NCBI GenBank assembly: GCA_021771915.1
Contig: JAETNY010000008.1
Span: forward strand, 46,417-110,416
Direction: 5' to 3'
From: Bacillota bacterium
GTDB taxonomy: Bacteria > Bacillota > Dehalobacteriia > UBA4068 > UBA4997
Length of the DNA: 64,000 nt
Under the pieces are notes generated by a model. The model was given only the letters and a program-made list of their open reading frames with translations. It did not search any database and was not told where the DNA came from. Below, piece after piece: positions 1-8,774 of this stretch. A program made the position numbers and the translations under genes. Within the stretch, counting starts at the first letter, position 1; every line of letters starts with the position of its first letter.

Positions 1-1
1 T

Positions 2-1561
2 TATAATCTTTATTTAGGTATAACCGAGTTTGAGCATAACACATCTCTTAATCTCAACGATTTCTATTTAGGTTATGATGGTCAGAAAGACCGAATGTTT
101 ATTTGGAGCAAGTCCTTAAATAAACGAGTTAAGTTTATGACTAACAGTATGTATAATGCGCAATCCAGCAATCCGATTATTCGCTTTTTGCGCAATATTT
201 CTGCCAGTTATGAACTCCCAATGATAGACAATATGTTTGTTTTTCAAAATCTTAAATTTGCATATTGGCCAAAGATCAAATATGGCAATATTGTATTGGC
301 TAATGAAAAATGGCGCTTAACCCCGGAACAATTTGCTGGCTGTTCTGAGAAAGATTTTGCAGCGACCATGCAAAAATATTTTCAAATATGGCAGTTACCT
401 GAATATGTATATTTTACTCGCAATGATAATCGTTTGATTTTAAATCTGAAAGATGAATTCACGGCTAAACTGTTATATCGGGCCCTGGTTAAGCAAAAGC
501 AGCAGGTTGTTCTCGAACGTATGGAGTATGAAAATATTAGCAGTTCTGTGGCAGTGGATAAACAAGGGATGTTTTATGCGGCGGAGTTTAGCGTACCAAT
601 GTTTAGTCAGGAATTAGCAGAAAAACAGCCAGTTGCCAATGTAAAGGATATAACACCATATACCAAGCCAAATCTTATAGACAACTTTTACCTACCCCAA
701 AGAGTTCTATATCCTGGTGATGATGGTTGGTTGTATTTTAAAATATATCTAAATCCCATACAGGCCAATCCCTTTTTGGCGCAGTATTTAGAGCCGTTTC
801 TGACTGATATGTTTGAGTGGGAAATAATTAAAAGCTTTTTCTTTATCAAGTATACTGACCCTAAATATCATATCAGGTTAAGGTTGCAACTTACTGAGCA
901 AGACAAGTTGGGTGTTGCTTTGCAAAAATTCCGGGAATGGTTTAGGCTATTGCAGGAAAATCTGATAGGCTATGAATACGCTATTGCTCAATATGAGAGA
1001 GAAATCGAAAGATATGGCGGTTCAGCCTTAATACCATATGCTGAGGATTACTTTTGTCAGGACAGCCGGTTGATTATTGCTTTATTGCAAGAGATAAGCA
1101 AGGACGCTGAAGAAATTGAGCGAGAGAAAATCGGTATATTTGTGATACATAATCTGGTGGACTGTTTTTGCGGTAGTTTGCAGACAGACAGTGATTTTCT
1201 GGTTAAATATACCGATAATATTGAGTATAAAGATTTATTCAGAAAAAATAAAAAGGACTATCTGGCAGTTATTGAAGATGATTACATCAACAATTTTTCA
1301 GAAAAAACACAAAAAATAATTTCAGACAGAGAAGCGGCTATAAAGCAATATGTGAAGCATATCAAACAGACAGAACACGAAAAACAACTTTCTACAAGTC
1401 TGGATAATATTTTACTAACCTTAATCCATATGTTTTGTAACCGCTATAACGGTAATCGGGAATGGGAGCGCAAGGTTTTGTTTTTAACCAGGCATACCGT
1501 TTTTACCAAAAACAATATAATGCTGCACAACAAGAATAATAAAAGAGGTGAGCTTAAATGA
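2..1561 (+). CDS. lanB: Lantibiotic dehydratase LanB, 3' part (5' end outside window)
   Basis: The reading frame is open from base 2, so the gene starts upstream and about 519 residues are visible; full LanB proteins are about 1000. LanB glutamylates Ser/Thr of the precursor peptide from Glu-tRNA and then eliminates glutamate to give Dha/Dhb. The first visible residues (DRMFIWSKSLNKRV, starting near base 92) match the end of the glutamylation domain. The last ~290 residues, starting around YPGDDGWLYFKIYLNP (near base 710), match the thiopeptide-type/SpaB C-terminal elimination domain, with the typical run of paired aromatic and basic residues (YHIRLRLQL). The TGA stop overlaps the lanC start by 4 bp (ATGA), so the two are translationally coupled. 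The precursor gene lanA must lie upstream. Seen: frame and motifs; family assignment is from recall. Confidence 0.9.
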   Translation, partial: YNLYLGITEFEHNTSLNLNDFYLGYDGQKDRMFIWSKSLNKRVKFMTNSMYNAQSSNPIIRFLRNISASYELPMIDNMFVFQNLKFAYWPKIKYGNIVLANEKWRLTPEQFAGCSEKDFAATMQKYFQIWQLPEYVYFTRNDNRLILNLKDEFTAKLLYRALVKQKQQVVLERMEYENISSSVAVDKQGMFYAAEFSVPMFSQELAEKQPVANVKDITPYTKPNLIDNFYLPQRVLYPGDDGWLYFKIYLNPIQANPFLAQYLEPFLTDMFEWEIIKSFFFIKYTDPKYHIRLRLQLTEQDKLGVALQKFREWFRLLQENLIGYEYAIAQYEREIERYGGSALIPYAEDYFCQDSRLIIALLQEISKDAEEIEREKIGIFVIHNLVDCFCGSLQTDSDFLVKYTDNIEYKDLFRKNKKDYLAVIEDDYINNFSEKTQKIISDREAAIKQYVKHIKQTEHEKQLSTSLDNILLTLIHMFCNRYNGNREWERKVLFLTRHTVFTKNNIMLHNKNNKRGELK

Positions 1562-2907
1562 TGCTGGATACGGCAAAATTCAATAAAAATATAATTCTTT
1601 TAGATGAGGAGAAAAAACAAAAAATCATAGCTATTTTAGAAGAATATTATGAGCGGATTGATAAACTATTACAGGATTTACAGGCAAATGAAAAAAATAT
1701 GCAAAAACCTGATAGAGATTATATAGATGGTCATTTACTGGCTTCCTATTTGCTGGCTATTGGCGAGGGATATGATTTTCTGATAGATAAAGAGCATTGG
1801 CTGGCAAATGCCTATAACATTTTGTTGTACTTTAAACAACATATAGAAAAATATTATCATTGGGCTTTATTCCATAGCTTAAGTGATTTTGCTTTTGCGA
1901 TTTTAAGTATACGAGTTAAATCCGGGGAATTTGAAAAATTCCTAAAATCGTTAAACAAAGCTATATGTGATATTGTATTTGAAAAGCTTATTCAATTTGA
2001 AAACGAAAGCACTTTTGTTCATCACTATGATGTAATTGCAGGCATGACCGGTGTGGGCAGGTATTTATTATTATACATTGAGAATTTTAAGACTAAAGAA
2101 GATTGTTTGCATGAAAAAAACACATTAGCGTACATCTTAAAATATCTTACCAAATTATCAGCAGATGTTGATATTGATGGTAAAGAAATAATTGGATTTT
2201 ATGTTTCCAAGAATAATCTCTGGCCAGTAGAACGCAGAACTCAGTACACACATGGTACCTTAGATTTCGGTGTAGCGCATGGTATAGCTGGTCCATTGGC
2301 GCTTATGACATATACAGCCGAGAAAAATATTATCATAGATGGACAAATGGAAGCAATAAATAAAATAATCGATGTCTATGATGAACATACAGTGATAGAA
2401 GATGATATTATTTACTGGCCAATGATTTTATCAGCGGAGCGGTATAAACAACATGGAGTTGCAGATGTCGGCAGTCGTATGAGCTGGTGTTATGGCTCAA
2501 TAGGTATTTCCTGCATACTATATAAGGTTAATAAATATCTTGGTACAAATTCAGCTAAATATTTGCATAATTTGAAACAGATTGCACAGGCTCCATGGGA
2601 GATTTACAATTTGCTTTCGCCGATTATCTGTCATGGTTTCGCTGGTACTATGGCAATGTTCAATCAGATATATAGGGAAACTCTTGATGAAGATTTATTA
2701 CCCGGCTTGTATATGTGCCTGGATGAAATTTTAAGATTGTATAACTCGGATTTTCCTTATGGTTTTAAGAACATTGATTATGGCCCGAAAGATTTACCGG
2801 ACGAAGATGATGATACCTATTTGAACGGTGCAACAGGAGTTATCATAGCTTTGTTATCTTTATTTAATCCTAATTCACTGCACGAAAAGCATTTGCTAAT
2901 CAGCTAA
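1558..2907 (+). CDS. lanC: Lanthionine synthetase C-like cyclase (LanC)
   Basis: This 449-residue protein fits the LanC family, zinc enzymes that add Cys thiols onto Dha/Dhb to close lanthionine rings. The three conserved blocks are visible: GVAHGIAG (His about 241), SWCYG (Cys about 311) and ICHGFAG (Cys about 358, His about 359); Cys311, Cys358 and His359 are the expected zinc ligands. The length is close to the usual ~420. The ATG overlaps the lanB stop, and lanT follows after 15 bp, so lanBCT form one operon in the NisB-NisT-NisC style class I set, here ordered B-C-T. No immunity genes (lanFEG, lanI) or LanP protease are found downstream, so those functions lie upstream or elsewhere. Confidence 0.92.
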   Translation: MMLDTAKFNKNIILLDEEKKQKIIAILEEYYERIDKLLQDLQANEKNMQKPDRDYIDGHLLASYLLAIGEGYDFLIDKEHWLANAYNILLYFKQHIEKYYHWALFHSLSDFAFAILSIRVKSGEFEKFLKSLNKAICDIVFEKLIQFENESTFVHHYDVIAGMTGVGRYLLLYIENFKTKEDCLHEKNTLAYILKYLTKLSADVDIDGKEIIGFYVSKNNLWPVERRTQYTHGTLDFGVAHGIAGPLALMTYTAEKNIIIDGQMEAINKIIDVYDEHTVIEDDIIYWPMILSAERYKQHGVADVGSRMSWCYGSIGISCILYKVNKYLGTNSAKYLHNLKQIAQAPWEIYNLLSPIICHGFAGTMAMFNQIYRETLDEDLLPGLYMCLDEILRLYNSDFPYGFKNIDYGPKDLPDEDDDTYLNGATGVIIALLSLFNPNSLHEKHLLIS

Positions 2908-2922
2908 TTCTGGTGCCTGATT

Positions 2923-4707
2923 ATGAAAGATAAAAAAAATATAGAGGAAAAGAAAAATATCAATGGCATTTTAGCGGTTTTTTTCAAATGTTTGCGACTG
3001 ATATTTGCTTACAGTAAGCCCTATGTTATTCTGACAATAACAGTTAATATTCTGTTGGGAATTTTGCCAGCAGTGTCTTTAGTGGTTTTACAGGACATCT
3101 TAAATCAAGTACAGCTTAATATCAATGATATGCACAAGCTTATCATAATGATAATAGTTTACATTTCGATTGATGTTTTTACCACCCTAATAAGCGCTGT
3201 TTATAATTATTATACCAGTAAAGTAAGCCTGAATCTGGACTTAAAGCTGCGTCTGAGCGTTCTGGAAAAAGCCTTAGCATTAAAAATGGAGGATTTTGAG
3301 AATACCGAAACCTTTAATATGATTAACCGGGCTTCCAATGAGGGAAACAGCAAGATTATTACCTTTTTTAGCTCCATAGTCAGTACGGCGCAGGCGGTGT
3401 TATCTATTTTCTCACTGCTGCTGATTCTTGTAACCTTTAATATTTGGATTGCAGCACCAGTGATTTTTGTGCCTATCATTCAATATATCTATTCGGTATA
3501 TATCAGCAAGGTACAATATGATATACAAAAAGCCAGAACCACCAAAGAGCGTAAATCCTGGTATATTTCTTACCTAATTACCCAAGGGGTAGCCATAAAA
3601 GAGTTTATCATCTTTCATCTGAAAGATTTTATGCTGAACAGGTTTAAGCAGTTAAACAAAGGGTTTATTCAACAGGATTTACAGATTAGTAAACGTTCAA
3701 CTATCGCCTATTTTCTGTTGGACTTTTTGGATTATATAATTTCTGGTTTTATCTTCTTTTATATTGTTTTGTGCGGTGTAAAGCAGCTTATTCTGGTTGG
3801 TGATGTGATTACCTACACTCGCAGTGTGTTTAATGTTCGGGCTAAAATTAAATCAATATTCAGCGTATTTTCTACTATAGCTAAAAATGCCTTATTTGCT
3901 GGTATGTACTTTGATTTTATGGAACTGCCGGTAGAAAATCAGGAAGATGCCGGCAAAATCAAACTTGAATCAATAGATGAAATAGAAGTGCGGAACTTAG
4001 CCTATAAATATCCGAACAGTTCTAAATATTCTCTAAAAGATGTTAATTTCAGATTATATAAGGGCAATATTATGGCTATTTTGGGCAATAACGGTTCCGG
4101 CAAATCAACTTTAATTAAACTGTTGTTGGGCTTTTATGATAATTATGAGGGTGAAATTCTTTTTAACGGTATTGAATTAAGAAACGTTGACAGAACCTCG
4201 TTTTATGCTTTAATTAGCGTGTTATTTCAGGATTTCACCAAATATGAAAGCACTGCAAGGGAAAATGTGGCCTATGGCGATATTGCCAATTTGAATAATG
4301 ACGCTAAAATTATGCAGGCGCTAACAACAGTTAATTTCCCGTTTGGCTTAATAGATGAAAAAAAATTGGAAACCCAGCTGGGCTTCTGGTTTGACGATGG
4401 CAAGCAGCTTTCAATGGGCGAATGGCAAAAGATTGCGATTGCCCGAACGATAATGAAAAATGGAGATTTTTATATCTTTGACGAGCCTGACGCTGCTTTG
4501 GATTTAAACGCACAAAATGATATTGTGAAAATATATAACAAGTTGGCGCAAGATAAGATTTGTTTGATGATTTCTCATAAGATACAGCAGATAAGTAATT
4601 TAGCTAATGAGATTATCGTTTTGGATAAAGGTCAGGTTGTTGAACAGGGCAGCTATGCCGAATTGAAAGCTAATCCACAATCTTATCTCAACAAGATCAT
4701 TAAATAG
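2923..4707 (+). CDS. lanT: Lantibiotic-type ABC exporter, permease fused to ATPase (LanT-like)
   Basis: This 594-residue half-transporter has an N-terminal membrane domain (about residues 15-330, several hydrophobic helices) and a C-terminal nucleotide-binding domain. Walker A is LGNNGSGKST (about 387-396), the signature region is LSMGEWQKIAIAR (about 496), and Walker B is FYIFDEPDA (about 516). The signature reads LSMGE rather than LSGGQ, which is common in peptide exporters of this family. There is no N-terminal C39 peptidase domain, so it should export the modified peptide with its leader still attached, leaving leader removal to a separate protease. It follows lanC by 15 bp and is most probably the operon's exporter. 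The homodimer would sit in the cytoplasmic membrane. Confidence 0.88.
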   Translation: MKDKKNIEEKKNINGILAVFFKCLRLIFAYSKPYVILTITVNILLGILPAVSLVVLQDILNQVQLNINDMHKLIIMIIVYISIDVFTTLISAVYNYYTSKVSLNLDLKLRLSVLEKALALKMEDFENTETFNMINRASNEGNSKIITFFSSIVSTAQAVLSIFSLLLILVTFNIWIAAPVIFVPIIQYIYSVYISKVQYDIQKARTTKERKSWYISYLITQGVAIKEFIIFHLKDFMLNRFKQLNKGFIQQDLQISKRSTIAYFLLDFLDYIISGFIFFYIVLCGVKQLILVGDVITYTRSVFNVRAKIKSIFSVFSTIAKNALFAGMYFDFMELPVENQEDAGKIKLESIDEIEVRNLAYKYPNSSKYSLKDVNFRLYKGNIMAILGNNGSGKSTLIKLLLGFYDNYEGEILFNGIELRNVDRTSFYALISVLFQDFTKYESTARENVAYGDIANLNNDAKIMQALTTVNFPFGLIDEKKLETQLGFWFDDGKQLSMGEWQKIAIARTIMKNGDFYIFDEPDAALDLNAQNDIVKIYNKLAQDKICLMISHKIQQISNLANEIIVLDKGQVVEQGSYAELKANPQSYLNKIIK

Positions 4708-4721
4708 AATGGAGCATAATT

Positions 4722-4904
4722 ATGACTAATGAAGAAAGAATTACTAAACAATTTGTGTGTTGTCCAAATTGCGGAGCATTGACAACGATAGGCATATACA
4801 AAGATACGGTTTTGATAAACTATCCGCTTTGTTGTCCTGAATGCCAAAAGGAAACTTTAATCAATATAATAAGACTACAAATGACTAAAATCGAAGATGA
4901 ATAA
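4722..4904 (+). CDS. Cysteine-rich KTR-type zinc-ribbon small protein (copy 1)
   Basis: This 60-residue protein has two CxxC pairs (CCPNCG near residue 14 and CCPECQKET near residue 39), an expected four-Cys zinc ribbon. The spacing and the flanking pattern (LxCPxCxxxT...PLxCPxCxxET) match the cysteine-rich KTR family, which is frequent on Tn916- and Tn1549-like elements; molecular function is unknown. It starts 14 bp after lanT behind a weak GGAG and is probably co-transcribed with it. It is not a lantibiotic precursor: there is no leader/core arrangement and no Ser/Thr-Cys rich tail. A second copy follows. Confidence 0.75.
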   Translation: MTNEERITKQFVCCPNCGALTTIGIYKDTVLINYPLCCPECQKETLINIIRLQMTKIEDE

Positions 4905-4925
4905 ATTTTTTCAGAAAGGAAAAAA

Positions 4926-5201
4926 ATGATAAAACCTATACCATTGCAAGAAAGTAATAAAATTAAAAACCTGCACTGGCTATGCTGCCCAAACTGCGGC
5001 GCTAAAACCAATATTGGGATTTATCCACAAACTACGCTGGTGTTCTTCCCTTTTTACTGTCCAGAATGCAAAACGGAAACACTAATAAGCGGTACAAATT
5101 GCTTTATGATGCATAGCGAAGATGTACATAGCGCCTATATGAAAACCAGAAAATCAGTTGAAGATATAAGCCAAGAACCTAAATCCAGCAACACTGATTG
5201 A
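4926..5201 (+). CDS. Cysteine-rich KTR-type zinc-ribbon small protein (copy 2)
   Basis: This 91-residue paralogue of the preceding protein carries the same zinc-ribbon pattern (WLCCPNCGAKT and YCPECKTETLI) plus a 40-residue polar C-terminal tail without recognisable domain. An AGAAAGGAA-type ribosome site lies just upstream of ATG 4926. It sits 21 bp after copy 1. The tandem arrangement suggests local duplication and divergence. Function is unknown; the association with mobile elements suggests a role in element maintenance or regulation, which is inference. Confidence 0.7.
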   Translation: MIKPIPLQESNKIKNLHWLCCPNCGAKTNIGIYPQTTLVFFPFYCPECKTETLISGTNCFMMHSEDVHSAYMKTRKSVEDISQEPKSSNTD

Positions 5202-5209
5202 GGTAATTT

Positions 5210-5563
5210 TTATTTTTGGAGATAATATTCTTTTTGCTGCCTCAAAGCCTGCAAAACAGCCTCAATAATCGGCTTTAAAGCGTTGACTTCTTCTTGGCTG
5301 CAATCTTCAATTAAAAAAAGTAATTTTTGAAATGCCGGGTTTTCACCGGGCATTTCTGGGTTAAAAATTTCTCTTGCGTCTATTTTTAATACATTTATCA
5401 GTGAAAATAGAACTTCCAATTTGGGATTGCCCCTATATTTTTCAATATTTATTATAGTGCGCACATCAACATTGGCTTTGGCTGCTAACTGGGCTTGAGT
5501 TAATCCCTGCTCAATTCTGGCCTTTTTTAGAGTTTGGCCTAGTAGTTCTGCATAGTATTTCAT
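5210..5563 (-). CDS. XRE-family helix-turn-helix regulator
   Basis: The 117-residue protein has an N-terminal Cro/CI-type HTH at about residues 6-62 (LGQTLKKARIEQGLTQAQLA, then VDVRTIINIEKYRGNP) and a C-terminal helical tail that probably dimerises. It is transcribed opposite to the lan operon and convergent with the KTR genes; only 8 bp separate the stops. Its upstream region, shared with the sigma-like gene, carries two near-identical 17-bp direct repeats, which fit an autoregulatory operator. It likely represses functions of the integrative element such as the sigma-like factor or the recombinases (inference). Confidence 0.85.
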   Translation of the reverse strand: MKYYAELLGQTLKKARIEQGLTQAQLAAKANVDVRTIINIEKYRGNPKLEVLFSLINVLKIDAREIFNPEMPGENPAFQKLLFLIEDCSQEEVNALKPIIEAVLQALRQQKEYYLQK

Positions 5564-5583
5564 TACAATTCACCCCATATATA

Positions 5584-5630
5584 GTCTACAATACACTTTT
5601 GTTCAATCCAATTCTCTACGATACACTTTT
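5584..5630. promoter_or_regulatory. Direct-repeat operator upstream of the XRE gene
   Basis: Two copies of a 17-bp sequence, TCTACAATACACTTTT-like, start at 5585 and 5615 and differ at one base (CTACAATACACTTTT and CTACGATACACTTTT). They are 30 bp apart, close to three helical turns, and lie 20-70 bp upstream of the XRE start. The position and spacing fit cooperative binding of the XRE dimer; the binding protein is inferred. Confidence 0.6.
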
Positions 5631-5845
5631 TATATGTATTTTATTTCATATTAATGATTGGAGAGATGTAATGTGTGTAATATTGTTAAAGATTCATTGG
5701 GGAATTTCGATACAGTTCAATAAGTCGTTATGCCTGTATTAGTGTATTATGGTTCATCTTACAACTGAATATTTTTGGCTGTCGTTCGCCTCCTTATTTT
5801 TAAGGTTTCTAAATTATAGAAATTTTGAGATTAAGGAGATTTTTT

Positions 5846-6313
5846 ATGTATAACAAAAAGAGCGATTATGCTTTGAATAAAAAAGATAAAAAAGCTATTG
5901 TAAGCAGAAATGCGGCTGGTGAATATATCAAGCTGACTAAAGATGAATTTGCCAGCGAGGAGGAATTTGCCTATTGGAAAGAATGGTCGGACAATGATTA
6001 CCGACGGGAATATAATTCCGAGCAAAGTTACAAACGCTTAAAAAAGAAGCTGCAAAAGCAGGCGGAAAATGAAGCGGCTTCTTTATCTATTGAGCAACTT
6101 TTGTTAAATGATTTGGCCGATGAAGATAATAAGGCATTGGTTAAAAAAATTAAATCTGTTTTGACTGAAACGCAGTTTCGACGTTTATGGATGTATTACG
6201 TTAAGGGAAAAACCGAGCAAGAAATAGCATTTGAAGAAGGAACTTCACAACAATCTATTTCGATATGCCTTCTCAAAGCATTAAAAAAAATTCAAAAAAA
6301 TTTTAAGAAATAG
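5846..6313 (+). CDS. Sigma-70 region 4-like protein of an integrative element
   Basis: The ATG at 5846 is chosen over the upstream TTG at 5825 because a clear TAAGGAGA site (5833-5839) sits 7 bases before it. The 155-residue product begins with a basic, Glu-rich stretch (YKRLKKKLQKQ) and ends with a region-4 type HTH (about residues 98-150: LTETQFRRLWMYYVKGKTE, then EIAFEEGTSQQSI). Small sigma-like proteins of this layout are common on conjugative elements of gut Firmicutes, where they are thought to control excision or transfer genes. No region 2 is seen, so it may act as a partial sigma or an activator. It is divergent from the XRE repressor. Confidence 0.75.
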   Translation: MYNKKSDYALNKKDKKAIVSRNAAGEYIKLTKDEFASEEEFAYWKEWSDNDYRREYNSEQSYKRLKKKLQKQAENEAASLSIEQLLLNDLADEDNKALVKKIKSVLTETQFRRLWMYYVKGKTEQEIAFEEGTSQQSISICLLKALKKIQKNFKK

Positions 6314-6799
6314 ATAAATTGGCTTGTAAAATAGGTAGAAACAGATGCTATTTATAGAGGGATAAATTTTCTGATAAAAAATTCTTGTGTAATAAAACAG
6401 TTCTTTGACAGTTTCATAACTTATATTGCAGGCACAAAATCTGCACCTGAGCGAAGCATAGTGCGTCGCCAAGACTTCTAATATTAGGACGAGCGATAAG
6501 CGTAAACTATGAAAATCAGTTTGGCAAACTGACCGCCAGAACGGTGCGGTGTTCAATAGGATTCCATTAGCCTATGGCTAATGGATCGACACCCACTAAA
6601 CTCTGCCATCGTCCAGCTACGCTGGCCTTGGCAGTCGTTAAGTGGTCGAACGATAATGATACTTGCTCACGCCTACCCACAGACTTGCGATAGAACCCTG
6701 CACTGTTCGATAATAACGACAGTGCGGAGTTATGACAGCCTCGCCATGGGCGGCCTGCAATATAAGCCCCTTTTATCTTAACAAATTGGAGTGATAACA
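6314..6799. other. Non-coding segment of the integrative element, possible oriT or regulatory region
   Basis: No credible gene is seen in these 486 bases; the short frames present lack ribosome sites and recognisable products. The region is richer in G+C than the sigma-like gene before it and holds a perfect 10-bp inverted repeat at 6563-6585. A position upstream of small transposon proteins and recombinases is where such elements often keep an origin of transfer, but no relaxase is present to support that. Confidence 0.35.
6563..6585. repeat. Perfect inverted repeat, 10-bp arms
   Basis: TCCATTAGCC, a 3-base TAT centre, then GGCTAATGGA. It is the only strong dyad in the long non-coding stretch before the TnpW-like gene. 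It could be a relaxase or regulator site, or a small RNA hairpin. Confidence 0.5.
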
Positions 6800-6952
6800 T
6801 TGGAAAACAAACAGCAGACTTCATACAAGGAAGTCAAAATCGGCGGAACACTGTATAGAGTTACCAGCGTTTTCACCGGTGAAAAGGATTTGGCTAAAAC
6901 TCTGGAGCAGCTGGCTATCCGCAAGGTTATGGCCGAAAAAAATACTTTGTAA
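6800..6952 (+). CDS. TnpW-like small transposon-encoded protein
   Basis: This 50-residue frame starts with TTG at 6800, 8 bases after a TTGGAG ribosome site (6786-6791); an in-frame GTG at 6791 is less likely because it overlaps that site. The sequence YKEVKIGGTLYRVTSVFTG followed by an amphipathic helix (LAKTLEQLAIRKVM) resembles the short proteins called TnpW found directly upstream of serine recombinases in Firmicute transposons. Function is unknown; a role as excision accessory factor is only inference. The recombinase gene starts 154 bp downstream. Confidence 0.6.
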   Translation: MENKQQTSYKEVKIGGTLYRVTSVFTGEKDLAKTLEQLAIRKVMAEKNTL

Positions 6953-7106
6953 CTATATGAAAAAAATATCAGTTTCAGTTGGCGACAAGTTTGCACTTAT
7001 TTGGTGTTTAGCGTATAATTAAACCATTCAAATACAAAAGCAATATTTGAATGGGAGCCATCTTGCCGCACAGCGTATGAATAGATTGGTCTGGGAGGTT
7101 AAAAAA

Positions 7107-8774
7107 ATGACTGAGGAAAAAACATACAATGTCGGCATTTACTGCCGCCTGAGCAACGATGATGAGCGCAGCGGCGAATCTGTAAGTATTGAAAATCAAA
7201 AGCTGCTCTTGCAGCAATATGTCAGAAGTCAGGGCTGGAATGAAATTGACGTATATATCGACGACGGTTATTCCGGCGCCAACTTCAACCGTCCCGGCGT
7301 GAAACGCCTGATTGAGGACGCTAAAGCCAAACGGATAAATGTAATTCTGGTTAAGGATTTATCCCGTTTTGGCCGCAACTATATTGAGTTCGGTCAATAT
7401 ACGGATTACCTTTTCCCCTCTATCGGCTGCCGCTTCATTGCCTTAAACAACGGCATTGATATCCTTAACAACGACAGCAGCAATGACGTAATGTGCTTTT
7501 TGAACCTGTTTAATGAGTTTTACAGCCGGGATACCAGCAAAAAGGTTAAGGCGGTAAAGCGAGCCTGTGCGGAAAACGGTATGTTTATGGGAACCTACCC
7601 TCCCTACGGTTATCTGCGTAGCCCGGAGGACAAGCACCGCTTTGTGATTGATGAGGAAACCGCCCCGGTGGTGCGCCGGATATTTGAGTTAAGAGCTGCC
7701 GGGCAAAGTTATGCCGGCATAGCGGGCATTTTGAACGTCGAGAATATCCTGCCGCCGGGCGCTTTGTATTACCAGCGTTTGGGCAAGGAGGATAAGCGCC
7801 GGGTAAATCATCTCTGGGTGAATAACACCATTAAAGCCATATTGGAAAATGAAGCCTATATCGGCAATATGGTGCAGGGGCAGCACGGTACGCTGTCCTA
7901 CAAAATGCGGCGGCAGGTGGACAAGCCAGCAGAGGACTGGATAAGGGTTGAGGGCACACATCAGCCTATTATCAGCAAAGAGCTTTGGGAAACGGTTTCA
8001 GCGGTGAATCAAAAGAAAGTCCGTAAAACCAGCAACACCAAAGGCGGCAACAACCTGTTTTGCGGTTTGGTTTACTGCGCTGACTGCGGTTTCAAAATGG
8101 TTTACCGGGTGGATAATCACAAATACAAGGACGGCAGCCAAAAGGCTTTGAAATACCTGTTATGCGGTTCCTATGCCAGAAGCGGCAACAGCGCCTGCAC
8201 CCGGCACAGCATTAAAGAAGATGTGCTTTATGAGTTGGTGCTGGCCGATATTCGGGAGAAAGCGCAGTATGCGGAGTACGATTACAACGGTCTGCTGGAC
8301 AGACTGGTTTATCTCAAAGAGAGCGAACAGCGAGGCTTTATTGCTTCAGCGGAGCAGGAATTGAAAGCGGTTACTAACCGGCTGGCCGAGTTGGAAAAGC
8401 TGACACAGAATTTATATGAGGATAAATGCAACGGCGACGTGCCGCAGGGCGTGTTTCAAATGCTGATGCAGAAGTATGAAACGGAGCGTTCCTCTAAAAT
8501 GGCGTTGCTGCCGGAATTGCAGGCCAGGGTTAAGGCCAGACAGGGAGTTAGGCAGGAGGTTGATTGCTGGCTGGGGCTTATCCGCCAATATACGGAGTTA
8601 AAGCCGCTTGACGAGAGCATTTTGTTTGAGCTGGTTGACCGCATTGAGGTTGGCGAGCTGGAGCAAACGCCGGTTGGCCCTATGCGGAACGTTAAGATAG
8701 TGTACCGTTATGTGGGCAATGTAGACGAATGCCTGTTTGCGGACGAGGGCGTGGCTTATGCAACAGTTGTATAG
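7107..8774 (+). CDS. Large serine recombinase 1
   Basis: The 555-residue protein starts at ATG 7107 behind GGGAGG (7093-7098), not at 7047. It has an N-terminal resolvase catalytic domain (about 1-150) with the nucleophile in YCRLSNDD (Ser about 16) and the conserved block VKDLSRFGRNYIEFGQYTD. A recombinase domain follows (about 170-290), then a zinc-ribbon region (CADCG...CGSYARSGNSACTRH, about 330-370) and a coiled-coil. It catalyses integration or excision of the element through a phosphoserine intermediate. Its end overlaps the second recombinase by 17 bp, so both are co-translated. Large serine recombinases of the TnpX/TndX class are similar. Confidence 0.93.
   Translation: MTEEKTYNVGIYCRLSNDDERSGESVSIENQKLLLQQYVRSQGWNEIDVYIDDGYSGANFNRPGVKRLIEDAKAKRINVILVKDLSRFGRNYIEFGQYTDYLFPSIGCRFIALNNGIDILNNDSSNDVMCFLNLFNEFYSRDTSKKVKAVKRACAENGMFMGTYPPYGYLRSPEDKHRFVIDEETAPVVRRIFELRAAGQSYAGIAGILNVENILPPGALYYQRLGKEDKRRVNHLWVNNTIKAILENEAYIGNMVQGQHGTLSYKMRRQVDKPAEDWIRVEGTHQPIISKELWETVSAVNQKKVRKTSNTKGGNNLFCGLVYCADCGFKMVYRVDNHKYKDGSQKALKYLLCGSYARSGNSACTRHSIKEDVLYELVLADIREKAQYAEYDYNGLLDRLVYLKESEQRGFIASAEQELKAVTNRLAELEKLTQNLYEDKCNGDVPQGVFQMLMQKYETERSSKMALLPELQARVKARQGVRQEVDCWLGLIRQYTELKPLDESILFELVDRIEVGELEQTPVGPMRNVKIVYRYVGNVDECLFADEGVAYATVV

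Noticed and set aside
4722..5201. The two small Cys-rich proteins as lantibiotic precursors
   Set aside because: CxxC zinc-ribbon spacing and KTR-family pattern; no leader, no Ser/Thr-rich core with C-terminal Cys.
6581..6781. 66-codon frame before the TnpW-like gene
   Set aside because: No ribosome site and no recognisable domain; an overlapping frame exists on the other strand, as expected of non-coding DNA with few stops.
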